Source: JAPOXK01 sp965220315
GTDB taxonomy: Bacteria > Chloroflexota > Dehalococcoidia > Bin125
Direction: 5' to 3'
Assembly (NCBI GenBank): GCA_965220315.1
Contig: CBDCPP010000001.1
Coordinates: forward strand, 992,001-1,056,000
DNA: 64,000 nt
Made by a program: the position numbers and the translations under genes. This document shows positions 53,475 through 61,310 of the stretch, one piece after another. Position 1 is the stretch's first letter, and each line of letters begins with the position of its first letter. The notes beneath the pieces are model-generated. The model had not been told where the DNA came from. It did not search any database and worked only from the letters and a program-made list of their open reading frames with translations.

Positions 53475-54134
53475 CCGGTGGGGTAGGGCAGCCCGGGGGC
53501 ACTGTAGTGCGAAGTTCAGCCATTCAGCAGCTCCTAAGCGTCAGCACTGCCTCGCGCCTCGCGCGTATTCGTGGCTGCCGGCCATGCTTGGCGCGCTTCG
53601 ATGAATTCCCCGGCGGCTGGTAGGGTAGGGGGCCTGATCCGTAGTGCGATCTTCAGCGATGTTGAAACAATGTCAGCGCTGCCGTGCAGTGGCGTGCTCG
53701 CCGGCAGCGGCGGCGAAGCTGCGGCTTGGGCGCGGTGGATCGATGACGAAGTGGATGGATAGTAAAGCGCACGCTTGGCCAGCGGCGCCCGGCCGCTCTG
53801 TTTGTGGTCGTGCCCTTGTGGCACCGGCGGCCCTCTGGTGCGTCGCACGGGTTCACGTCACGGCGCGACGGTCGCCGCTGATTCGTGGCACCCGTGGAAG
53901 TACCGCTCCGCGTGTTCCTCAGGGTTCTCCCAGAGCGGCTCGATATCACTCTGGGGTCATACATAACATGTATAGGGCGATCATATAAGTGAGGCCGTTG
54001 ATCCGGGCTCGCGACCGAGCCCGGACGATCGGAAGTGGCTTACGTCCGCTCATCCACGTCAATCTTGGCAAGCCGATCGCTATACCGAGCACGCCGGCTT
54101 TGTATCCGACTTCGGCTTCTCCGCACTTGCCCTT
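53475..54134. other. 660-bp region without intact gene; degenerate repeat and palindrome
   Basis: Two stretches (53475-53555 and 53618-53695) share GTAGTGCGA, TTCAGC and GTCAGC-x-CTGCC in the same order, a diverged direct repeat. A 6-3-6 palindrome ATACAT-AAC-ATGTAT lies at 53959-53973. From about 54060 the sequence already encodes the N-terminus of the methyltransferase (see next entry). Other frames are Arg/Pro-rich shadows. Confidence 0.35.
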
Positions 54135-54824
54135 TTGGACCCCCGGCCCGGCGAGCGCATCCTCGACTTGGGCTGTGGCGAAGGTACGCTGACCGAGAAG
54201 CTCGTGGAGGCCGGCTGCACGGTCGTCGGCGTGGATGGCGCGGCGGCCATGGTGGAGGCGGCTCGGCGCCGGGGCTTGGACGCGCGGCTGATGGACGGCC
54301 AGCGGCTCGAGTTCTCGGCCGAATTCGACGCCGTCTTCTCCAACGCCGCCCTGCACTGGATGCCGGACCCCGACGCGGTCATCGCGGGCGTCCGTCGCGC
54401 ACTGAAGCCCGGCGGCCGCTTCGTGGCCGAGTTCGGTGGTCATGGCAACGTCGCCACGATCGTTGAGGCGCTGCGGGCCGTCTTGGCGCGGCGCGGCATC
54501 GAGGGCGGCGGGATGATGCCGTGGTACTTCCCGAAGCCGGAGGCCTACGCGGCCAAGCTCCAGGCTTGTGGCTTTGTCGTCGAGAACATCGCACTATTCC
54601 CGCGCCCAACTCCGCTCCCCACGGACATGACGGGCTGGCTCGACACCTTCGGTGAGAGCTTCTTCTCCCAACTCCACCCGAGTGACCGTGATGGCGCCCT
54701 TGCCGAAGTCATCGAGCGCCTGCGGCCGATCCTCTGCGATCACGCAGGCCGTTGGACCGCCGACTACGTTCGCCTGCGCTTCGCCGCGCGCCTTCCCGCG
54801 CAGAGCGCGAATAGAAGCACATAG
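54135..54824 (+). CDS. Class I SAM-dependent methyltransferase, start disturbed
   Basis: The SAM-binding motif ERILDLGCGEGTLTEKL is followed by GVDGAAAMVEAA, FDAVFSNAALHW and LKPGGRFVAEFGG, the standard class I fold. From the TTG at 54135 the protein is 229 residues, but coding similarity clearly starts earlier: in the same frame, from about 54069, comes SWQADRYTEHAGFVSDFG, the usual N-terminal cap of this family. No ATG, GTG or TTG precedes it in frame; a GTG at 54035 is in another frame, so an extra base near 54062 is suspected. Substrate unknown. Confidence 0.82.
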   Translation: MDPRPGERILDLGCGEGTLTEKLVEAGCTVVGVDGAAAMVEAARRRGLDARLMDGQRLEFSAEFDAVFSNAALHWMPDPDAVIAGVRRALKPGGRFVAEFGGHGNVATIVEALRAVLARRGIEGGGMMPWYFPKPEAYAAKLQACGFVVENIALFPRPTPLPTDMTGWLDTFGESFFSQLHPSDRDGALAEVIERLRPILCDHAGRWTADYVRLRFAARLPAQSANRST

Positions 54825-54903
54825 CTGGCCGGGCGTCCTTGGTGTGCCTGGATTTCGGGCCGCAGTCGTATGATCGCACTATCTACTGAAAGCGAGCGAG
54901 CTG

Positions 54904-55209
54904 TTAGGGGCCGTATTCGATCTTCGTGGCGAGCTTCTCGGTGAGGTCGAACCGCATGTTGCCATCGGAAGGTTGCTGCAGGTTGCTCACTTCGCCTTCG
55001 GCTGCAAGGTGCGCGATCACTGCGTAGATATCGATGAGCCGCAGCGGCTCCGTGCTGTGCTCGAGGAGCTGCGTCATGGAGAGCCCGGCCGGCTTTCCCC
55101 GCCGCTGCGCTTCCATGCGGAGCGCCCGCCGCACCTTCTCGATATCCGCGGGCGTGGGCCCGATCGTCGGCCCGTGTCCTGCCCGTCTCAGCCGCTTGAT
55201 CAATCCCAT
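54904..55209 (-). CDS. Hypothetical protein, 101 aa, possible winged helix
   Basis: ATG at 55209. A basic N-terminus (MGLIKRLRRAGHG) is followed by a helix (PADIEKVRRALRMEAQRRGK) and a segment (LSMTQLLEHSTEPLRLIDIY) leading to AVIAHLAAEGEVSNL, which fits a small winged-helix arrangement. No family recognised. Stands alone between the methyltransferase and the Mrr gene; may be a regulator. Confidence 0.55.
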   Translation of the reverse strand: MGLIKRLRRAGHGPTIGPTPADIEKVRRALRMEAQRRGKPAGLSMTQLLEHSTEPLRLIDIYAVIAHLAAEGEVSNLQQPSDGNMRFDLTEKLATKIEYGP

Positions 55210-55282
55210 GCCGCACCTGTTCTCCCCGACCGTCGCAGCCCCGCCAAGACGGCCTTTCCCGTGTGGCCGTCGGTGAGGATGG

Positions 55283-56245
55283 TCATTGGCGTACCAATCC
55301 TGGTTTGAGTCCTAGCCTTTCTCGAAACTCTTGAGGAATCAAACCCCAGTGTTCGATCAGTAGATCGACTAGTTGATGGCCATTGATCAGGCCGATACGC
55401 GGGAAACCCGTTTCAAGAGCTACGTCTGTTGCCTTGGCCCGATAGTCCGCTGTTGTGATGAATGCTCCTTGTCCGTCGTTGGGAATCGCTTGCCGGAGTT
55501 TCCGTACATCACTTGTGCTCACCTTGGAGCCCAGTCGATACCGCTTCGCTTGGACGAAAATCTTTATTTTGGCGAGGTTCGATACGTTCAGCTCTCCGCG
55601 AGCGTCTACGCCGCCGTCACCTGGCTTTCCAGTGACTTCGGATCCCTCAAACCCGAGCGCCGTCAACAGGTGCCCGACCAAGATCTCAAATTCCGCCGCG
55701 TCGAGTTCGAGAATCTGTTCGAGGACTATGCGGTAAGGATCGTCTGTGGCAGTTCGACGCGGCTCAACCAGTCCGATTCTGCTGAGGAACTCTTCGCGAT
55801 GGGAGACGGCGAACACCGTCAGCGCCGAGTGAATCGTATTCTGGAACGGGACGGATAATTCTGAGCGGTTGAGCCGCTGCTTGGCCCACTCGACGCTCCG
55901 GCGATGCCGCAGATGACACCCGTCATTGCCCTCCCAGTAGAAATAGGAGGAGTCTGCCGCGATCTTCCCATAGTGGAGCCATTCCGTATCAACGGCCGGC
56001 GTGATCACGTAATCTCCTACCTGGATCTCAAGCAGGAAGCGCGCGATCTGCCCGACGTAGTTTCCGATGACGAGTGGACTGCTCTGATCGCGCCGGTGCT
56101 GTTGGACCACGGCATAGAGTTCGCCCTTCGATCGGATGCTGGCCAGATCCTCGCGGATTCCAAAGTCGATCCCCGCAAAGCCGTTACGCACCCATTGTTC
56201 TGTGTACTTCCCTCCCTCTGCACGTACGCACCAGACTTGTGGCAT
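55283..56245 (-). CDS. Mrr-type restriction endonuclease with N-terminal reader-like domain
   Basis: 320 residues. C-terminal Mrr-cat domain (about 185-300): EFEILVGHLLTALGFEG, GKPGDGGVDARGEL and IFVQAKRYR supply the PD-(D/E)xK-type Asp, Gln and Lys. Residues 1-120 (VWCVRAEGGKYTEQWVRNGF ... QVGDYVITPAVDTEWLHYGKI) look like an EVE/PUA-type fold that senses modified bases, in the manner of type IV restriction enzymes. It should cut foreign DNA with modified bases; no methylase is alongside, which fits a modification-dependent enzyme. Codon use is a little less GC-rich than its surroundings, so transfer is plausible. Confidence 0.85.
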   Translation of the reverse strand: MPQVWCVRAEGGKYTEQWVRNGFAGIDFGIREDLASIRSKGELYAVVQQHRRDQSSPLVIGNYVGQIARFLLEIQVGDYVITPAVDTEWLHYGKIAADSSYFYWEGNDGCHLRHRRSVEWAKQRLNRSELSVPFQNTIHSALTVFAVSHREEFLSRIGLVEPRRTATDDPYRIVLEQILELDAAEFEILVGHLLTALGFEGSEVTGKPGDGGVDARGELNVSNLAKIKIFVQAKRYRLGSKVSTSDVRKLRQAIPNDGQGAFITTADYRAKATDVALETGFPRIGLINGHQLVDLLIEHWGLIPQEFRERLGLKPGLVRQ

Positions 56246-56315
56246 ATTGCCTCCTGGATTGACATCTCAGATAAAGGTAAAGTGTAGTGTTGTTGTATAA
56301 GGGACTCGACCAGGT

Positions 56316-56936
56316 CTACTCGCCTCTCTCCATGCGCTGGGGAGGGTGATCGCCATCGGTCGGCTGGCCGCGCAGATGGATGAACCAGTAGGCGAGCCCG
56401 ACCATCACGCCACCCCCGATGATGTTGCCCAGGCTGACTGCGGCCAAGTTGTGGACGGCCCAGGGGACGTTCAGGCGGGCTGCCTGGTCGGCTGTCAAAC
56501 CCGCTGCGGCCAGGGCCGCGGGCTCCGTGGCAAGTAGTACTCCAAGCGGGATGAAGCACATGTTGGTGATGCTGTGCTCGAATCCCGCTGCGACGAAGGC
56601 AGTGATCGGAAAGACGACTCCCAGCAGCTTGTCCGTCAATGTACGCCCGGCCATGGCCAGCCAGATGGCCAGGCATACCAGCATGTTGGCCAGAATGCCG
56701 CGTACGAAGGCGGTCTCGAAGGAGAGATTGACTTTAGCGTCGGCGGTGGCCACTGCTGGACCGGCAAAGGCAAAATCTTCCTGTACCCACCACTGTCCGT
56801 AGTAGACCATCAGCACAATGATGAGGGTTCCGGCCATCACAGCCAGTGCGAACGTGGAGCCCGTCCCACTCTGTGTCTTCGCGATCCCGGCTCGCTCCAC
56901 TCGCTGGGCGATCTCTACCGGGGAAACCGCCTCCAC
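56316..56936 (-). pseudogene. Formate/nitrite transporter, internally deleted
   Basis: 206 residues where FNT channels have about 270-285. The start (SPVEIAQRVERAGIAKTQ) and the later half (AFVRGILANMLVCLAIWLA, FEHSITNMCFIPLGV, NLAAVSLGNIIGGGVMVGL) are typical. Between FALAVMAG and TLIIVLMVYYGQWW about 65 residues are missing, corresponding to helices 1-3 with the first constriction loop. The frame stays open, so it is an in-frame deletion. A working pentameric pore is unlikely. The 380 bases upstream do not contain the lost part. Confidence 0.65.
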
Positions 56937-57312
56937 GATGGCCTTCGTATACGGCTGCGGGTCACCTGGAGTATCCCTTCCTCATTCTGTGCGATCAGGT
57001 CTTCGGTATCGCGGGATACTCTCGACGTGGGACGTTTTCCCAGAGGAGTTGGAAGAGTCCCACAAGTATCGAGGACATGATGGTGCCCGCTACGTTATGG
57101 GGAAGCGGACTACTTGCCTGACCTGATCGAGCGCCAGCGAGCATGCGGCTGCTGGCCTCGTCCGCGGAGTCACCTAGCTTCCCGGCGTCCGCGCCTTTGA
57201 TATGGTCCGCCAACAGCTGCCCGTAAGTGGGGTCACAAGGCGCTTCTGCCTGCTGCGGTTGTCGCTTGGTTTGCGTTCCTCAACCAGCCAGTAGACCGTA
57301 CCGAGCGTCGGT
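56937..57312. other. Intergenic region, nothing recognised
   Basis: About 375 bases between the deleted FNT gene and the TPR gene. A 72-codon minus-strand frame (56995-57213) has no ribosome binding site or motif. No RNA or repeat recognised. Confidence 0.35.
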
Positions 57313-57933
57313 CTAGCGCCGCCGTCGCTTGGCAGCCGTCTCTACCACCTCGATCACCCGCGGGTCGCCGCCCGCTGGGGGCAGTGCTTTCAGAGCCTGG
57401 ATCCTGTTCTTGATGCTATCGGCGGCATCCCAGGCTTTGATCAGCATATGGCCCGCCTTCGCGTAGTCTTCGGCCGTTTCTGTTCCCTCGACGGTCCACT
57501 TCCCCCGCGCCAGCGTGACCGCCAGCAGTCCCGCCTTAGCATCCGGGTCGCCGCCGAACTCCTCCAGCACGCTTTCGAACTCGTGCGCTGCCTCGTGCAG
57601 CTCTCCCAGCGCCAGCCGCACTTGTCCGTGCACGATCCGGCTGTCGACATCGTATGGGCGCGCACTCGCCGCCCGACGCGCGGGCGCACGTGCTTCCTCG
57701 GGCTTGCCCGATAGCAACAAGGCCTCGGCCATGCGCAAGTCCAAGTGGGCCTGGTCGCAGAATCCGGCCTGCGCAGCGGCCTCGAGCATCTTCACTGTTC
57801 GGCCGCCTCCTCGCCGGGCTGCTTCCTGCTCGCCCCGGTCACTCAGCCGTCTTGCCGCTTCGAGTAGCTGCTCTGCCTGCTGGAACTTGTCACCGCCGAC
57901 TGTCCGCCTTCTCCACCAGCTCAACAATCTCAT
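57313..57933 (-). CDS. TPR-like protein, 206 aa
   Basis: Helical throughout: KFQQAEQLLEAARRLSDRGE, HLDLRMAEALLLSGKPEEA, VHGQVRLALGELHEAAHEFE, DPDAKAGLLAVTLARGKWTV. This is the repeating A/G/L pattern of tetratricopeptide repeats, about four units. Ends in a basic tail (AAKRRRR). TPR domains are protein-binding scaffolds. Divergent from dinB, with about 90 bases between starts. Partner unknown. Confidence 0.65.
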   Translation of the reverse strand: MRLLSWWRRRTVGGDKFQQAEQLLEAARRLSDRGEQEAARRGGGRTVKMLEAAAQAGFCDQAHLDLRMAEALLLSGKPEEARAPARRAASARPYDVDSRIVHGQVRLALGELHEAAHEFESVLEEFGGDPDAKAGLLAVTLARGKWTVEGTETAEDYAKAGHMLIKAWDAADSIKNRIQALKALPPAGGDPRVIEVVETAAKRRRR

Positions 57934-58024
57934 ATTACGTTATGTCCTATCAGTGCAGCTGGCGATCCCCAGTGGTTCGATCTACCACCGGCTTGCCGGT
58001 TCGCACGGCTGCTACCGTGCATTC

Positions 58025-59209
58025 ATGTCTCCCCGGTGCATCATCCATGCTGATATGGATGCTTTCTATGCCTCCATTGAACAGCTCGATCACTCCGAAT
58101 TGCGCGGTGAACCCGTTTTAGTGGGCGGTTCGCCCCAGGCGCGTGGCGTAGTCGCTGCTGCCTCCTACGAGGCTCGCAAATTTGGCTGCCGCTCTGCGAT
58201 GTCCATGAAAGCAGCGATGCGGCTCTGTCCGCAGGCGAAGCGTATCCCACCTCGTTTCAGCCGTTATCGCGAGGTGAGCGATCGCGTCATGGCGATCTTC
58301 CGTCGGCTTACTCCTCTCGTCGAACCGCTCTCTCTTGACGAGGCGTTCCTTGATGTCAGCCAGCGTGTTGAGAGCGGGCGCACGCCGGAAGAACTCGCCC
58401 GCTGGATCAAGAGCACCGTTCGATCCGAAACGCAGCTCACCGTCTCCTGTGGCGCCGCTACGTCGAAATCGCTTGCCAAGATCGCCTCGGGCATGAGCAA
58501 GCCGGATGGTCTGATGGTTGTGCCTCCGGGCGACGAACGTGCCGTCCTGGCACCGCTTCCCGTGCGCGGCCTCTGGGGCGTGGGCCTCAAAACCGCTGCC
58601 CGCTTGGAGCGCGCTGGCGTCAGCACCGTTGGCCAGCTGGCCGAGCGGCCTTTACCCTGGCTAGTCGATCGCTTTGGCGTCCGCGGCGAGTGGTTTCATC
58701 AGCTGGCGATTGGCGCGGACGACTCTGCCGTCAGCCCTATGCGAGAGCGGAAGTCGATCTCTTCCGAGGTCACCTTCGCAGAGGACTCCCGTGATCGCGA
58801 CTACCTGGAGGAGGCGGTCCGTGAGCAGGCGGTATCCGTCGTGCGGCAGCTCAAGCGCGGTAGGCTGCGTGCCCGCACTGTTCAGGTCAAGCTTCGGCTG
58901 GCGGACTTCACCACCTTCACCCGTCGCCACACCCTACCCCTCCCGGCTGATGAAGAAGCGTTCATCGTGACGGAAGCCTTGGCTCTCTTGAGGCGAGAAC
59001 TCACGCCGGGGCGCCAGTTTCGTTTGGTGGGAGTTGGGGTCTCCAATCTCAGTGAGCCCGAACCCGCGGGTCAGCTTGGCCTGTTCGATCAGGTCGAGGC
59101 GACGGCGGATGAAGAATTTCGGCACGTTCCAGCGCTTGATGATGCTGTTATCCGCATCAAACAACGCTATGGCAACGCCGCCATTGGCTGGGGCGAGACC
59201 GAGCAATGA
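58025..59209 (+). CDS. dinB: DNA polymerase IV (Y family)
   Basis: 394 residues from ATG 58025 (MSPRCIIHADMDAFYASIEQ). Error-prone translesion polymerase. The acidic active-site residues lie in DMDAFYA and SLDEAFLDV, with YRPx-like SYEARKFGCRSAM and SRYREVSD. Two HhH-like thumb stretches (VRGLWGVGLKTAARLERAGV) follow, then a little-finger domain. The C-terminal beta-clamp motif is QLGLFDQ. The open frame upstream of 58025 is antisense to the TPR gene. The stop overlaps the next ATG by 4 bp. Confidence 0.95.
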   Translation: MSPRCIIHADMDAFYASIEQLDHSELRGEPVLVGGSPQARGVVAAASYEARKFGCRSAMSMKAAMRLCPQAKRIPPRFSRYREVSDRVMAIFRRLTPLVEPLSLDEAFLDVSQRVESGRTPEELARWIKSTVRSETQLTVSCGAATSKSLAKIASGMSKPDGLMVVPPGDERAVLAPLPVRGLWGVGLKTAARLERAGVSTVGQLAERPLPWLVDRFGVRGEWFHQLAIGADDSAVSPMRERKSISSEVTFAEDSRDRDYLEEAVREQAVSVVRQLKRGRLRARTVQVKLRLADFTTFTRRHTLPLPADEEAFIVTEALALLRRELTPGRQFRLVGVGVSNLSEPEPAGQLGLFDQVEATADEEFRHVPALDDAVIRIKQRYGNAAIGWGETEQ

Positions 59210-59889
59210 CCCTTTCCCGCCTGGCCCGTGCATTTACGTTCGATTGCTACGGTACCCTCATCGACTGGGACACGGGGGTCCAAGCTGCTCTTCAGGCGAT
59301 CCCCGCTCTCAATGGTCTCGACCTCGATGCTTTCGTTCTCAGACGCGAGCAGAGCGAGAAGGAGATCGAGTCTGGTCCTTATCTCCCCTATGGAACGGTC
59401 CTTGCTCGCTCGCTGCAGCAAACCGCCGAGGCCTTTAACTGCCACGTGAACGATTCTGAAGCTCGCGGATTCGTTGCCTCTGTTCCGAACTGGCCGGCTT
59501 TCCCGGATGCTTTGCCCTTTTTGCGTCGCCTCCACGCTCTCGGCAAGCCGCTTCTGATCCTCTCCAACATTACGAACGCTGTTCTCTGGCAAAGCATCCG
59601 CAAGCTCGAAGTCCCTTTCGAAGCTTTGGTCACCGCAGAAACCATGCGCAGCTACAAGCCCGCCCCTGCCCACTGGACCGAGGCGCTTGCGCGGCTCGGT
59701 CTGCGGCCAAACGAGCTACTGCATATCGCCACATCTCCCTACCATGACATTGAACCGGCTACCCAACTCGGAATTCCTTGTGTCTGGGTGAACCGACGAG
59801 GCTTCTCCTCGTCACTCGCTGCGGGTGCCGCCCTCACTGTGCCTGATCTGGCTGCCCTCGCCACTGCTCTCGATCTCCCGCCCGCTTAA
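59206..59889 (+). CDS. HAD-superfamily hydrolase (haloacid dehalogenase type II-like)
   Basis: 227 residues, ATG overlapping dinB. Motif I FDCYGTLIDW with the Asp nucleophile, motif II ILSNITN, motif III SYKPAP with Lys, motif IV ATSPYHDIEPA. This set is that of L-2-haloacid dehalogenase-like HAD enzymes, though many such proteins are phosphatases. Substrate cannot be told. Translationally coupled to dinB, perhaps by chance of compact packing. Confidence 0.87.
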   Translation: MTLSRLARAFTFDCYGTLIDWDTGVQAALQAIPALNGLDLDAFVLRREQSEKEIESGPYLPYGTVLARSLQQTAEAFNCHVNDSEARGFVASVPNWPAFPDALPFLRRLHALGKPLLILSNITNAVLWQSIRKLEVPFEALVTAETMRSYKPAPAHWTEALARLGLRPNELLHIATSPYHDIEPATQLGIPCVWVNRRGFSSSLAAGAALTVPDLAALATALDLPPA

Positions 59890-59948
59890 TAGTTGCCGCG
59901 AACCGCCGAGACCGTTAGACACACGCTAGAAGCATCTCAGGAGAGAAC

Positions 59949-60320
59949 ATGATTATTCACCGTATCTATACCGGCGATGACAACGAGTCCCACCTTGAGA
60001 CGATCGAGGTGCCGATGGAGGCCTCAGAACTCGGCCGCGTTTCTAAGATGGAAGGCGCGACCGGCGTGATCTTCCGCGAGACCCCGGCTGACTTCTTCTT
60101 GGACTACCACAACGCTCCGGCTCGCCAGTTCGTCGTCAATATGGGCGGCCAAACCGAGATTGAGGTTGCGGATGGCTCGAAAGTGACTATCGACGACGGC
60201 GATATCATCTTTGCCGAAGATGTCACCGGCCATGGTCACATCAGTCGCGGCCTCACTGGCCCTCGGCACTCACTCTTCATCATCATGCCTGACAGCTTCG
60301 ATATCACACGGTGGAAGTAA
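59949..60320 (+). CDS. Cupin-like protein, tandem copy 1
   Basis: 123 residues, ATG preceded by AGGAGAG. A single beta-barrel: YHNAPARQFVVNMGGQTEIE, VTIDDGDIIFAEDVTGHGH, and the C-terminal MPDSFDITRW. The His of the first box and HGH in the second could bind a metal, as in RmlC-like cupins. Enzyme or binding role unknown. Its last 10 bases overlap the start of copy 2. Confidence 0.8.
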   Translation: MIIHRIYTGDDNESHLETIEVPMEASELGRVSKMEGATGVIFRETPADFFLDYHNAPARQFVVNMGGQTEIEVADGSKVTIDDGDIIFAEDVTGHGHISRGLTGPRHSLFIIMPDSFDITRWK

Positions 60321-60709
60321 CTCGAATCTACAGTGGGGATGATGGCGGGTCGCGGATCGAGCGGGTCGAGATTCCCCTTGAGTCCTCTGGTGTCGGGCTT
60401 ATCTCGCAGCTGGAGAGCGTCAGGGGCGTTCTCTTTCGCGATACTCGCGCCGATCTTCGCCTTGACTACCACAATGCCCCACGCCGTCAGTTCGTGATCA
60501 ATATGGGCGGCGAAACCGAGATCGAGGTAACGGACGGCAGTAGCGTCCGCGTTCCAGATGGAGGCATCATCTTCGCCGAGGACATCACAGGCCGCGGTCA
60601 TATTACCCGCAGCCTCGGTGCCGCTTGCCGAACTGTCTGTATCGAGATGCCCGACAGCTTCGACATCACCAAGTGGCGCACATCGCTGTTGAGCGTGGGG
60701 TCCGCGTAG
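60311..60709 (+). CDS. Cupin-like protein, tandem copy 2
   Basis: 132 residues, GTG 60311 (GTGGAAGTAACTCG) inside the end of copy 1. Parallel boxes: YHNAPRRQFVINMGGETEIE, VRVPDGGIIFAEDITGRGH, MPDSFDITKW; about 50-55 per cent identical to copy 1. HGH becomes RGH, so a possible metal ligand has changed. The overlap implies coupled translation and perhaps a heteromer. Confidence 0.78.
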   Translation: MEVTRIYSGDDGGSRIERVEIPLESSGVGLISQLESVRGVLFRDTRADLRLDYHNAPRRQFVINMGGETEIEVTDGSSVRVPDGGIIFAEDITGRGHITRSLGAACRTVCIEMPDSFDITKWRTSLLSVGSA

Positions 60710-60710
60710 G

Positions 60711-61277
60711 CTAGGCGCCATCCCAAAGCGGTGTCTTGTGGTAGCGCGCGTGTAGCTGGAACGCGCTCACCGTCAGCGCGTGATTGATCTGCCCCTCCGC
60801 GAATAGTCGTGGGATCTCAGTCAGCGGTATGCGCACGAGTGCATCGATCGCTTCGCTGCCATCGTCACCGCGCGGCTGGCCTACATGCTTCAAGCCTTCA
60901 GCCAGAAAGCTATAGCAGCGGTTCTCAAGGATCGCCGGATTGGGGTATACCCACCCCAGCTCTACTGCGTCCGTTGCGGCCCAGCCTGTCTCCTCGCGCA
61001 GCTCCCGCAGCGCCGCTTCCTTGGGCGACTCGCCTTCGTCGACCGTGCCCCCGGGAATCTCGATCGTGGACTGGCGTGTCCCGTGGCGATACTGCCGCAC
61101 CATTAGTAGCTCTCCGTCCGCCGTTATCGGGAGAATGTTCACCCAGTCGGAGAACTCGATCACGTAAAACTCGTGCGACGACCCTCGACGCGGGTGGACG
61201 CTGGTGTCACGCCGCACACGGAAGAGCTGATAATCGGCCAGCTGCGCGCTGGCGCGTCGTTCCCAGCGGGCGCCCAT
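60711..61277 (-). CDS. NUDIX hydrolase (ADP-ribose pyrophosphatase-like)
   Basis: 188 residues. The NUDIX box is complete: GGTVDEGESPKEAALRELRE then ETGW (G-x5-E-x7-REUxEExGU). The surroundings (VRQYRHGTRQSTIEIPGG; PNPAILENRCYSFLAEGL) fit ADP-ribose pyrophosphatases, which split ADP-ribose to AMP and ribose-5-phosphate. Its stop is 2 bases from the stop of the cupin gene (convergent). Confidence 0.9.
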   Translation of the reverse strand: MGARWERRASAQLADYQLFRVRRDTSVHPRRGSSHEFYVIEFSDWVNILPITADGELLMVRQYRHGTRQSTIEIPGGTVDEGESPKEAALRELREETGWAATDAVELGWVYPNPAILENRCYSFLAEGLKHVGQPRGDDGSEAIDALVRIPLTEIPRLFAEGQINHALTVSAFQLHARYHKTPLWDGA

Positions 61278-61310
61278 GTGGCCAGCTTACAGGGCGGAAT
61301 TGCGTGCGCT

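Noticed and set aside
53653..53964. 104-codon minus-strand frame in the gene-free stretch
   Set aside because: Arg-rich, no motif, no ribosome binding site.
57515..58024. Upstream extension of the dinB frame
   Set aside because: Antisense to the TPR gene; the polymerase family starts at MSPRCIIHADMDAFYAS (ATG 58025).
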